Assembly (NCBI GenBank): GCA_029565685.1
Contig: JAKQNR010000011.1
Coordinates: forward strand, 17,962 to 81,961
Origin: a bacterium
GTDB taxonomy: Bacteria; Zhuqueibacterota; Zhuqueibacteria; Residuimicrobiales; Residuimicrobiaceae
Length of the DNA stretch: 64,000 bases
Direction of reading: 5' to 3'
Made by a program: the position numbers and the translations under genes. The notes beneath the pieces were generated by a model. That model saw only the letters and a program-made list of their open reading frames with translations. It did no database searches and was not told the DNA's origin. Below, piece after piece: positions 34,858 through 43,116 of this stretch (position 1 is its first letter; each line of letters begins with the position of its first letter).

Positions 34858-35394
34858 CTATTCTCTTATCTCTTGCGAAAAGATAGTTCTTAATTTTTCC
34901 AGGGCGCGAAAGAGATCTTTTTTTATGGCGCCGTCGCCGCAGTGCATGATCTCCGCGATCTCTCTGATCTTGTACCCTTGGAAATATTTGAGCGTGACCA
35001 CGGTTCGCAGTCTGACCGACAACTGGTCGATGGCCTCCTGCAGCAGCCGGCGGTGCAGCTCGAAATCCTGTTCAGCCGGGTGCGCAAGTGAGGTCTGTTC
35101 CTCAAAGCGCACGGTCGGACGTACGCGGCGGCTGCGCAGGCGATTGCGCGCCAGATTGACAGCGATGCGGGTGAGCCAGGTGCTGAATTGGCACTCGAAA
35201 CGGAACGACGCTAGATGGCGGAACGCACGCATAAAGGTCTCCTGATACACATCCTCGCTGTCCGGCAGATCGTTGAGGATGGCGTGCGCGGTTTGAAGAA
35301 TCCGGCGGTCATGCAGGAGCACCAGCCGTGAAAAAGCAGCCCGGTCGCCCTGTTGCGCCCTTTTGATCAGTTGAATTTCGTTCTCGTCCATCAT
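34858..35394 (-). CDS. ECF-type RNA polymerase sigma factor
   Basis: A 178-residue sigma-70 family protein with region 2 (FSRLVLLHDRRILQTAHAIL, DVYQETFMRAFRHLASFR, STWLTRIAVNLARNRLR) and region 4 (LRTVVTLKYFQGYKIREIAEIM, the DNA-binding HTH). It directs RNA polymerase to stress-type promoters and most likely autoregulates its own operon. The anti-sigma and two exported DUF4097 proteins follow, making a self-contained envelope-signalling unit. The start lies among adjacent GTG/ATG/ATG codons at 35397/35394/35391 with no strong ribosome-binding site. Confidence 0.92.
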   Translation of the reverse strand: MMDENEIQLIKRAQQGDRAAFSRLVLLHDRRILQTAHAILNDLPDSEDVYQETFMRAFRHLASFRFECQFSTWLTRIAVNLARNRLRSRRVRPTVRFEEQTSLAHPAEQDFELHRRLLQEAIDQLSVRLRTVVTLKYFQGYKIREIAEIMHCGDGAIKKDLFRALEKLRTIFSQEIRE

Positions 35395-35430
35395 CACACT
35401 AATAGACCCGTGAAAGACAAAAAGGTTGGC

Positions 35431-35463
35431 AAAAAAAAAGAGGTTTACTTGAGTAAACCTCTT
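35431..35463 (-). terminator. Rho-independent terminator after spoVG
   Basis: Perfect stem GAGGTTTAC/GTAAACCTC (extended by two A-T pairs) around a four-base loop. On the minus strand it is followed directly by a run of T, and it lies about 70 nt past the spoVG stop. Confidence 0.88.
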
Positions 35464-35531
35464 GACGTTTTTTTAACCGGCGCTTGGCTCAGGCGCCTGG
35501 GTGCCGGCACTGTTTTGATTCGTCGGAAAAG

Positions 35532-35858
35532 CTAGAGCTCGTCATCGACGTAAGCCCATTCCTCCTTTTCAGACGCATCCAAAACATACTCCCCACGATC
35601 CGCCCTCTCTTCCACCCGCTTGTATTCGGCCAGAATCTCCTCTTCCATTCTGGTGCGAAAGTCTTTGGTGATGGGGTGGGCAATGTCCCTTTGGGTTCCG
35701 TCCTCAGACTTGCGGCTCGGCATGCACAGCAGGAGACCTTTTTTGCTGGAGATGATCTTGAGCCCTTTTACTGCAAAGACGTTGTCAAAGGTAACGTTAA
35801 CAAAGGCTTTGAGTTTGCTCTCGTTCCTGAGCCTGATGCTAATTTCCGTTAATTCCAT
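35532..35858 (-). CDS. spoVG: SpoVG-family nucleic-acid-binding regulator
   Basis: A 108-residue protein of the SpoVG family. The N-terminal half reads MELTEISIRLRNESKLKAFVNV and LKIISSKKGLLLCMPSRK, closely matching the conserved core; DIAHPITKDFRTRMEEEILAEY forms the family's helix. A 25-residue acidic tail (EEWAYVDDEL) follows. SpoVG proteins bind DNA and RNA and act as global regulators; the sporulation name comes from Bacillus and does not imply spores here. ATG 35858 is supported by GTGAGAGGG upstream. It is monocistronic, with its own terminator. Confidence 0.92.
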   Translation of the reverse strand: MELTEISIRLRNESKLKAFVNVTFDNVFAVKGLKIISSKKGLLLCMPSRKSEDGTQRDIAHPITKDFRTRMEEEILAEYKRVEERADRGEYVLDASEKEEWAYVDDEL

Positions 35859-35943
35859 GCGAACCCTCTCACCTTTACTTAGCTGCCCGATACTCACTTT
35901 AAAATGAATATACGAACAAAAGTGGAATTTTGCATAAACAATT

Positions 35944-37323
35944 TTAATTTTTTTTACAATATTTGGCAGAGGCGGCCAACACGCAGAGGCCCAGTCCGAT
36001 AAAGTAGGGGCTGGTTTCAAAATAGAGCTCATTGACTCCCCGCAGCTGCAGACCCATGAAGACCATATAGAATCCAGTGCCGATCATCAGAGCAGCGCTG
36101 AGCAGCCCGAGGCCGCCCAGCAAACGGCCGCGGCTAAAACGGACTAGGCCTGCGGCCAGGGCCATCCAAAAGAACCAGGAGATGATCTGAATTAGATTCA
36201 GTGTGGCCGCATAGTGAAAGAAAAACTGCATGGGCCGCAACCAGACCGGAAACAGCCCCGCGGGACGGTCGTTCAGGGCCAGGACGGTTATTTTGTCCTG
36301 GCGCCTGCTCCTGAGGATCTCGAGAATGGCTTGTTGCCGCTGCTGAGCGTTCAGGGTGCGCCAGCCTGGCAGCGTCAGACCGGTCCAGGATTGACACACA
36401 TTGCCATACCCGTGATAATCGCAGTCAGCTGTCATGACCAGACCCTGCCGGCGGCAGAGGTCGATGACCGGCTGTGCTTTGGATCCAGGGTGCAAGGCGC
36501 CCTCTGATTTGTTGACGATCTCAAAGCCATCGGCGCCGGCGTCGACATAGAAGGAGAGGGGGCGGGTGTTGCGCGCTGGAGTGAACCAGTGGGCGACGAT
36601 CGCCGCCCCTCCCTGGCTGTGCGCTGAATCGATGGCGGCTTTGTCAGGATAATCTTTTGAGTTGAAAACCCGGTGCAGGCCCAAAAGCAGGATGTGATTG
36701 CTGCCTGAATATTCCATGCCCGCCATGATCTGAGGATGTTCCGGCAGCCGGCCGCTGCGCTGCTGCTCGACGATTTCAAGTGTTTTGGCAAAATGGTTGT
36801 GTTCGGTGAGGAAAAAAGCGTCAAAGCCCTGCCGGCGATGCCAGGCCAGCTGCCCTTGCGGCGAGATGATGCCGTCGTGGCTGTAATGGCTGTGACTGTG
36901 CCAGTTCACCAGGACGACCTCCGGCCGCTGATTGACGATGGTGTCGCCCGGCAGCGGAGCGAAAACAGCGATCAGGAACAGGGCGACGGCGCAGCCGAAA
37001 TAAAGGGGCCAGGTCCGCAGCCAGCGTTTCAGGTTCATGGTCGCCGAGGTGTGTTTGTTCCAGCCGCCGGCCAGGGCGAGCACGAGCAACCAGATGAATA
37101 GCGCTCCATAAAGCGAGATCGGCTCCGGGCTGCGCAAAAGAAAGATCAGCGGGCCGAAAAACGGTTCGAAAAGGACTCGCCACCAGGAGATGTTCAGATC
37201 AAATCCCTGTGCCGGCGTTTGGCTGACCGCATCACGGATGGCCGGCGTATAGTGAAAGAAAAAAGAGATGGCTGCGATCAGCAGGGCCAGCGCCGGAAAG
37301 AGGCAGGGTGAATATTTTTTCAT
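35944..37323 (-). CDS. membrane-embedded PHP-domain phosphoesterase-like protein
   Basis: A 459-residue protein. There are three or so N-terminal membrane helices (residues 8-28, about 70-90, 105-125), a soluble PHP-domain region (about 140-360) with the metal-binding motif NWHSHSHYSHDG and FFLTEHNH, plus GMEYSG, AIVAHW and ADCDYHG, and then three more C-terminal helices. PHP domains hydrolyse phosphoesters using a metal cluster; the substrate is unknown. It starts 28 nt after the stop of a radical SAM gene and probably shares its transcript. ATG 37323 is chosen because the upstream frame lies inside the radical SAM gene. Confidence 0.8.
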   Translation of the reverse strand: MKKYSPCLFPALALLIAAISFFFHYTPAIRDAVSQTPAQGFDLNISWWRVLFEPFFGPLIFLLRSPEPISLYGALFIWLLVLALAGGWNKHTSATMNLKRWLRTWPLYFGCAVALFLIAVFAPLPGDTIVNQRPEVVLVNWHSHSHYSHDGIISPQGQLAWHRRQGFDAFFLTEHNHFAKTLEIVEQQRSGRLPEHPQIMAGMEYSGSNHILLLGLHRVFNSKDYPDKAAIDSAHSQGGAAIVAHWFTPARNTRPLSFYVDAGADGFEIVNKSEGALHPGSKAQPVIDLCRRQGLVMTADCDYHGYGNVCQSWTGLTLPGWRTLNAQQRQQAILEILRSRRQDKITVLALNDRPAGLFPVWLRPMQFFFHYAATLNLIQIISWFFWMALAAGLVRFSRGRLLGGLGLLSAALMIGTGFYMVFMGLQLRGVNELYFETSPYFIGLGLCVLAASAKYCKKN

Positions 37324-37351
37324 CGGTATTTTTTCTCGGTTGAATCGGCAA

Positions 37352-38662
37352 TCAGCCAACCCGGCCCATGGAAGCCATGGCTTCGCGGTGCGGATTGAAA
37401 TAGCCAAAGTGGATAAAGGGATTTCTCCGTTTCAGCTGCTCCATCCAGGCCCTGATGCCGACCGCCTTTTTTCCCCCGTCCGGCAGAGCCAGAGTTTCGA
37501 TATACCACTCTGGGTCGATGTTCAGGTTGCGCATCTGGATGAAAGGAATGTTGTAGCGCCGCACCAGTTTTTGCAAGTGGGCTGTTTCTTCCGGATGATC
37601 GGTGAAACCCGGAAAAATAAAATAATTCAGCGAGATCCACCGGTTGAAACCAGCCACTGTGCGAATGGACTCCATCACCTCGTTGAATCCATATCCCCGC
37701 GGCGAAAAATATTTCTGGTACATCTCCGGCTGGGCGCTGTTCAGGCTGACGCGGATGCTGTCCAGTCCGGCCTCGCATAATTTTTCCACGACCTGCGGCC
37801 TGCTGGCATTGGTGTTCAGGTTGATGACGCCGCGTTTGCTCCGTTTTCTGATTTCACGCACCGCTTCGATCAACAGTTCTGCCTGCAGCAGTGGTTCTCC
37901 TTCGCAGCCCTGGCCAAAGCTGACCACGGCATGATCCGCTTTTTCCAGATGGGGCACGACATAGGCGAGGATTTCTTCCACGCCCGGCACAAACTCCAGC
38001 CGGTCCTGAGTGGAGCTCACCTCTCCATTCGGCTGCCAGGAGATGCAGCCCAGGCAGCGCGCGTTGCAGGAAGGGCTGGTGGGGATCGGCGCTTCCCAGC
38101 GGCCCATGGCCCAGTTTTGCGCCGCCGGGCAGTGATACCGTTTGACGCAATTAGTCACCAGATGCGCAACCAGCCGGTTATGCGGGTGTTTTTTCAGCAG
38201 TGCGTTGGCCCGGCGCTGGATCAACCGTTGATCGAACTGCTCGGGATCCTGGCGCATGTCCGCATCGACGCGGATGGCAGGGACATAAAACTGATTCCGC
38301 CGCCATCCCACCGCGGTATAAGCGAACAGGGGCAGTCGGACTGCGCCCGGCTCTGTCACAAACGCCGCATGCAGCATCTGGGTGTAGGCCGGCGCCAGGA
38401 AAGCGGCCACCGCTGTCACCGGCACGCCGCGATATTCCTCAACCGTCACCCATTTCTTCTTCACCGGATCGAATCCCACGGGCTTGCGGCCTGGCAATTC
38501 AAAGAGCGAGCTGCCGTTCGGCATGGGAAGATAGTCCCCGGGCTCTGGCTGCAGCAACGTCCGCAACCTGCGTCCGGCCGCCTGCAACTCGGGGATTTCA
38601 AAGACCTGTCCATGGCCGTCGCTGGCCACCAGACAGGGCGGTTTTGTCAATTTTCGCGCCAT
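37352..38662 (-). CDS. radical SAM protein of unknown substrate
   Basis: A 436-residue protein. The radical SAM core is in the C-terminal two thirds, with C199xxxC203xxC206 (SPSCNARCLGCIS), the glycine-rich FGQGCEGEP in place of the usual GGEP, and strand motifs INLNTNAS and IRVSLNSAQPEMYQKYFS. The N-terminal 195 residues are a separate domain ending in a cysteine-containing LVTNCVKRYHCPAAQNW. The fold resembles wyosine/anaerobic-maturase-type radical SAM enzymes, but no SPASM cluster is evident at the C-terminus. The next gene is a membrane PHP protein. ATG 38662 (MARKLTKPP) is chosen over 38677. Function not assigned. Confidence 0.82.
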   Translation of the reverse strand: MARKLTKPPCLVASDGHGQVFEIPELQAAGRRLRTLLQPEPGDYLPMPNGSSLFELPGRKPVGFDPVKKKWVTVEEYRGVPVTAVAAFLAPAYTQMLHAAFVTEPGAVRLPLFAYTAVGWRRNQFYVPAIRVDADMRQDPEQFDQRLIQRRANALLKKHPHNRLVAHLVTNCVKRYHCPAAQNWAMGRWEAPIPTSPSCNARCLGCISWQPNGEVSSTQDRLEFVPGVEEILAYVVPHLEKADHAVVSFGQGCEGEPLLQAELLIEAVREIRKRSKRGVINLNTNASRPQVVEKLCEAGLDSIRVSLNSAQPEMYQKYFSPRGYGFNEVMESIRTVAGFNRWISLNYFIFPGFTDHPEETAHLQKLVRRYNIPFIQMRNLNIDPEWYIETLALPDGGKKAVGIRAWMEQLKRRNPFIHFGYFNPHREAMASMGRVG

Positions 38663-38746
38663 GGCACAAAATAGCATTTTTTCCTGTTTATTCCAAAGAA
38701 ATCTGCTTTAGAAAAACAAGCACGTGTGTTTGTTTAATGAACAATT

Positions 38747-38775
38747 TTGTTGGTTTGAAGCGGCTGTTGTATTAT
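38747..38775 (+). promoter_or_regulatory. candidate sigma-70 promoter for the beta-helix protein gene
   Basis: TTGTTG (38747-38752) and TATTAT (38770-38775) spaced by 17 nt, 46 nt upstream of ATG 38822, in an AT-rich patch between divergent genes. Confidence 0.45.
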
Positions 38776-38821
38776 ATTTAATCCATGTTAATCGTGAACG
38801 GGGTTTGGGAAGGGTTCCTCT

Positions 38822-41185
38822 ATGAATCGGAAAATTAGTTGCACTTTTTTGCTGCTCCTTTACGCCTGCCTAACGCATGCCGCAGTTTTCACTGTGACCA
38901 ATTGCCAGGATACGGGCGCGGGCTCTTTGCATTGGGCCATCGCGGAGGCCGAGAACCATGTCGGCCCGGATACCGTCGCATTTGCCCTCACCCCGCAGGA
39001 TCCGGGTTGGGACAACAATAAGAAGGCATGGAAAATCACCGTGGTCACTCAATTGCCGGAGCTTCTCGACGGCGGCACTTTAATCGACGGCGGCAGTCAG
39101 ACCCGCTTCGGCGGCGACACCAATCCCCAGGGACCGGAGATCACTATCTTTGGCGCCAATGCGCCCTTTGAGGTGCCTGCGTTCATCATCCGTTCCGCGC
39201 ACAATAAATTCATCAACCTCTCCATCGGCGCGTTTCCAAGCTACCTGTTCAGGCTGTACGGCTCTGAAAGCCACCATAATGTTTTTCAAGGGTTGTATCT
39301 GAATATCGACGTCACCGGCCGCTACCCCTATCGCATGGTAAAAAGCGAAGGCATCCGGATGACCGATGGACCCCATCACAATCTGATCGGTGGCACGACG
39401 CCGCAAGAACGCAATATCCTGTCCGGTTTTTACGGCCGGGCCATCTATCTGGAGAGAAGCCATTACAACATTGTCCAGGGCAATTATATAGGCGTCAAGA
39501 AGAATGGCCTCGATCCTGCCGGCAACGGTTGGACCAACGAATGGGCTGCTTTTCCCACACGCCACCGTGCGGATGCGTTGGAAGGATTTCTTGTGACCGA
39601 TGGCAGTCGGGGCAATCAGATCGGCGGGTTGGAGCCGGGGGCGGGCAACATCATCGCCGCTAACTTGCGCACCGGTCTGCGGCTTCAATCCACGGGCACA
39701 GACAGCAATAGGATTCAAGGCAATTACTGCGGTGTGGCGGCGGATGGCAAGACCCCTCAAGGCAATGGCGAAGCCGGTTTGTGGATTGAAGGAAATCTGC
39801 CTGACAGAGGTCTCGGCATCGGACCGGCTTACAACCTTATCGAAAATAACGTCATCTCCGCCAATCTCTCGTCAGGAATTCAGATGCGTTACGGCAGTCA
39901 ATGCAATCGGTTTGTCAATAATCGCATCGGCACTGATGCCGCCGGCGCCGTCGCCTTGCCCAACTCTCATAACGGCATCTACTTTTTCGGTGACCTTCTT
40001 AGAGGCTATCCGAAGTACAATGAACTGGGGCCGGGCAATATCATTCTCGCTGACAGCGTCGATACGGTCAAAGATCCATGGGCCGCTGTACGCCTGGATG
40101 ATCCGAACACCAGCTACAATCGCGTGTTCGGCAATTATCTCTGCTGCAATCCCGAAGGCACTCTGAGCAGCCGTTATAACTCCGGCGTCTATATCTCCAA
40201 AGGCGCCCATCATAACGTCATCGGGCCGGACAATGTCATCAGCGGCAAAAAGTACGGCGTGTGGATCCGCCATGACAGCACCCTCTGCAACACCATCACC
40301 CGCAATCGGATCATCGATGTGGAAGACCAGGCCATTTTCCTCGACAGCGGCGCTAACGCCAATCTGCCTGCGCCGCAACTGCTGAACGGCGCTGGGTCCA
40401 TGGTCTCGGGAAAGACCATCCCGTTGGGACTGGTGGAGCTGTTTTTGGGCAACGGCAACCGGCTGGACGAATACCTCGGCGAGATTCGCGCGGATGAAAG
40501 CGGCGACTTTATCTGGCATGGATCCATCGGCGACGGCTGGGCAACCGCCACGGTGCGCGACAGCAGCGGCAATACCTCCATGCTCGCGGTCAGCATTGTC
40601 ACCCCTGTCGAACTGGAGGCGTTCAGGGCTGAGCGCGGGGAAGACGGCCGCGTGCGCCTGTTCTGGCGCACCGGCACGGAGACCAATAATCTCGGCTTTT
40701 ATGTGCAAAAACAGTTGGAGAACGGGGACTTTCATTCTCTGGCTTTTCTGCCGGGGTTCGGCACCACCGCCTCGCCACATGACTATGTCTATGAAGATGC
40801 GGATCAGAACGCAACGCAAGGATCCAGCGTCTACCGTTTGCTGCAGATGGACCAGGATGGCAGCAGGCACTATTCGCAGGAAAGGACCGTTGGTCGTGCT
40901 TTGCCGTCAGAGATCCGCTTGGCGCCGGCCTTTCCCAATCCGTTCAACAGCACCGTGTCCATCATCATCGACATGCCCGCCGCCCTGCACGCGGTGGTGC
41001 GCGCTTTTGATGTACAGGGCCGTCAGGTCGCCTGCCTGTATGACGGCGTGCTGGCTGCGGGCAGCCATTCCTTGCAATGGGATGCCCGCACGAACCGCGC
41101 GGCGCCTCTGGCCTCCGGAGTTTTCTGGCTCGAGCTGATTGCCGGCGACCAGCGCCGGGTGCAAAAAATCATGTTGCTGCGCTGA
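38822..41185 (+). CDS. exported right-handed beta-helix surface protein with C-terminal sorting domain
   Basis: A 787-residue protein with a signal peptide (FLLLLYACLTHAAV). The N-terminal segment FTVTNCQDTGAGSLHWAIAEAE matches the start of many beta-helix surface proteins. A long right-handed beta-helix (about 45-520) is shown by recurring NxIxGN/NxIGG turns (HNLIGG, YNIVQGNYIG, NQIGG, NRIQGNYCG, NLIENNVIS, NRFVNNRIG). A fibronectin-like segment (FWRTGTETNNLGFYVQK) and a divergent PAFPNPFNSTVSIIID ... RRVQKIMLLR sorting module follow. Parallel beta-helices of this kind bind or cleave polysaccharides; no catalytic site could be picked out. GGAAGGG precedes the ATG. Confidence 0.85.
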   Translation: MNRKISCTFLLLLYACLTHAAVFTVTNCQDTGAGSLHWAIAEAENHVGPDTVAFALTPQDPGWDNNKKAWKITVVTQLPELLDGGTLIDGGSQTRFGGDTNPQGPEITIFGANAPFEVPAFIIRSAHNKFINLSIGAFPSYLFRLYGSESHHNVFQGLYLNIDVTGRYPYRMVKSEGIRMTDGPHHNLIGGTTPQERNILSGFYGRAIYLERSHYNIVQGNYIGVKKNGLDPAGNGWTNEWAAFPTRHRADALEGFLVTDGSRGNQIGGLEPGAGNIIAANLRTGLRLQSTGTDSNRIQGNYCGVAADGKTPQGNGEAGLWIEGNLPDRGLGIGPAYNLIENNVISANLSSGIQMRYGSQCNRFVNNRIGTDAAGAVALPNSHNGIYFFGDLLRGYPKYNELGPGNIILADSVDTVKDPWAAVRLDDPNTSYNRVFGNYLCCNPEGTLSSRYNSGVYISKGAHHNVIGPDNVISGKKYGVWIRHDSTLCNTITRNRIIDVEDQAIFLDSGANANLPAPQLLNGAGSMVSGKTIPLGLVELFLGNGNRLDEYLGEIRADESGDFIWHGSIGDGWATATVRDSSGNTSMLAVSIVTPVELEAFRAERGEDGRVRLFWRTGTETNNLGFYVQKQLENGDFHSLAFLPGFGTTASPHDYVYEDADQNATQGSSVYRLLQMDQDGSRHYSQERTVGRALPSEIRLAPAFPNPFNSTVSIIIDMPAALHAVVRAFDVQGRQVACLYDGVLAAGSHSLQWDARTNRAAPLASGVFWLELIAGDQRRVQKIMLLR

Positions 41186-41201
41186 GCGCGCTGGTTCGCC
41201 C

Positions 41202-41996
41202 ATGGATTCTCATTTGCCCAAACGACCGGTTCACTCTGAGGCAGCTCCGGGAACGCGCGTCAATCTCATGCGCGCGTTTACTAAAAAAGGCGTGGCATCG
41301 CGCACTCTGGCGCGCGAATATATCCTCGCCGGCCGCGTGAGCGTGAACGGCCGGGTTGAAAAGATGATTTATGCCTGGGTGGATCTGAATCAAGATGTGA
41401 TCTGTCTCGACGGCCGGCCGCTGGAGCAGTGGCAGGAACGGGCGTATGTTCTCTTTCATAAACCCAAAGGCTATCTCACGGTGCGCGTCGACGAGCAGAA
41501 CCGGCCCACCATCTATGACGTTCTGCCCGAGTTTTCCAATTGGATATTCCCCATCGGCCGTCTGGATCGATTGAGCGAGGGATTGCTGATCCTGACCAAC
41601 GACGGCCCCTTTGGTCAATGGCTGACGAATCCCGACAGCTATGTGCCCAAAACCTATTCGGTGGAGATCGATCGTCCGCTGCAGGAACCGCATCGCATCA
41701 GGTTGGAGCAGGGCGTCGATCTGCATGGCTATCTCACCCGTCCGGCCACGGTGGTGATCCCGAATCCGGCCAAAGGCCGGCAGGTTGAAATAACCATCTG
41801 TGAAGGGAAAAACCGGCAGGTGCGGCGCATGTTCAAGGCCATGGACTATACGGTGCAAAAGCTGGTGCGCCTGCGCATCGGGCCGGTGACTTTGGGGGCT
41901 TTAAAGGCAGGGGAGTGGCGCTATATGACGGCGGAGGAGTTGAACGCATTCAATCTGCTCCGCCCGCCGCAAGAGCAACCCGGCGATCGTTCATAG
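41202..41996 (+). CDS. RsuA/RluB/E/F-family pseudouridine synthase
   Basis: A 264-residue RNA-modifying enzyme. An S4 RNA-binding domain (about 20-65, FTKKGVASRTLAREYILAGRVSVNGRV) is followed by the catalytic domain with the signature GRLDRLSEGLLILTNDG containing the catalytic Asp122, and ending EGKNRQVRRMFKAM. It isomerises uridine to pseudouridine in ribosomal RNA; RluE/RluF-like and RluB-like members cannot be told apart here. It starts 16 nt after the surface protein gene, possibly on read-through transcript. An internal ATG at 41268 would remove residues before the S4 domain. Confidence 0.9.
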   Translation: MDSHLPKRPVHSEAAPGTRVNLMRAFTKKGVASRTLAREYILAGRVSVNGRVEKMIYAWVDLNQDVICLDGRPLEQWQERAYVLFHKPKGYLTVRVDEQNRPTIYDVLPEFSNWIFPIGRLDRLSEGLLILTNDGPFGQWLTNPDSYVPKTYSVEIDRPLQEPHRIRLEQGVDLHGYLTRPATVVIPNPAKGRQVEITICEGKNRQVRRMFKAMDYTVQKLVRLRIGPVTLGALKAGEWRYMTAEELNAFNLLRPPQEQPGDRS

Positions 41997-42016
41997 AGCA
42001 TGTATTCGAAAGGCCG

Positions 42017-42880
42017 TTATACGACGCGGCTGTAGTGGTTGACGCGGCGGATGTTCTGTTCCGCCTGTTCCAGGGTGGTCACGCCGATGGTGATGCTGTC
42101 CACGTTGCCGCTTTCAAGCACCCAGCGAAGCGAAGATTCGCACTCCTCCTCCAGCTTAATCTCACCGCAACCGTAAATCTTCATGCCGAGAATAGCTTTG
42201 CCGTTTTCGTGCGCCTGCCGCAGCACCGTCATGACCTCCTCAGGCCGGCCATCCATGCGAATGCCCTTGTTGTTGATACGCGCCAGCATAACGTCGGTCC
42301 AAGGATCCCGGGCTGCCGCTTTCAAGGCATCCAGGTGATGACAGGACACGCCCACCGCTTTGACGATCCCTTTCATTTTAGCCGTGTACAGTTCCTCGCG
42401 CAGGACGTTGAGCTTTTCCGGCCACTGGCCGTCTGATGCGCAATGGAGCAGCACCAGGTCGATCACGTCGACGCCCAGTTCGCGGCGAAACCGGTCCAGC
42501 GTTTGCGCGGCTGAGGCGGATGGGATCCAGTCCACAGGAGCAGTCCAGATCTTGCTCATGATCACCAGTTTTTCCCGAGGAATGATCTTTAACGCTTCTT
42601 TGATCAGATGGTGGGATCCATAGATGTCCGCCGCATCGATAAAGTTGACGCCGCGTTCATACAGCTGCTGCATCAGGCGGATAAACGCCCGCGCGCCGAT
42701 TTTCGTCTGGTCCGAATGGCCTTCCCAGCCGGCGGTGCCGGTGCCGAACGCCAGTTTGGAGACGCGCAAACCGGTGTTGCCCAGTCTGACCGGAGGAACG
42801 GTCAACCGGACGCGCCGGCAGGTGCAACCGGACCCCAGCAACAGGGCGGCGGAGGAGCGCATAAAGTTTCTGCGATTCAT
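42017..42880 (-). CDS. exported aldo/keto reductase with twin-arginine-like signal
   Basis: A 287-residue aldo/keto reductase, preceded by MNRRNFMRSSAALLLGSGCTC, a Tat-type signal (RRNFM) that also ends in a possible lipobox cysteine. The catalytic tetrad residues are visible: Asp and Tyr in NFIDAADIYGSHH, Lys in LVIMSKIW, His in DLVLLHCASD. The C-terminal part (SITIGVTTLEQAEQNI) fits the NADPH-binding region. It would reduce a carbonyl compound outside the cytoplasm if exported; substrate unknown. ATG 42880 is chosen so that the signal begins with MNRR. It is convergent with the pseudouridine synthase gene. Confidence 0.85.
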   Translation of the reverse strand: MNRRNFMRSSAALLLGSGCTCRRVRLTVPPVRLGNTGLRVSKLAFGTGTAGWEGHSDQTKIGARAFIRLMQQLYERGVNFIDAADIYGSHHLIKEALKIIPREKLVIMSKIWTAPVDWIPSASAAQTLDRFRRELGVDVIDLVLLHCASDGQWPEKLNVLREELYTAKMKGIVKAVGVSCHHLDALKAAARDPWTDVMLARINNKGIRMDGRPEEVMTVLRQAHENGKAILGMKIYGCGEIKLEEECESSLRWVLESGNVDSITIGVTTLEQAEQNIRRVNHYSRVV

Positions 42881-43063
42881 TACGACCACAAAATATCCGC
42901 ATTTTGTTCAGCGATGAAAGGCTGCGCCGGCGTTTCTGCCGTGGCGCCAATGTAACGAATAATCGCTGCACATGCAACTGAATTGCGCGGGAACAGGGCG
43001 CCGCTGCCGTGGCCGGCTGTACTGCTTTGCAGCAACGAATATTCGCCGGCTGCCTTTAGGGAT

Positions 43064-43095
43064 AAAAAAAAGCCGAGCCCCTAAAGGTCCGGCTT
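43064..43095 (-). terminator. Rho-independent terminator after the SdrD-B surface protein gene
   Basis: On the minus strand AAGCCGGACC-TTTA-GGGGCTCGGCTT forms a stem with small mismatches and is followed by seven T, about 20 nt past the gene's stop. Confidence 0.8.
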
Positions 43096-43116
43096 GTTGG
43101 TTAAGGTCATTTTTCC

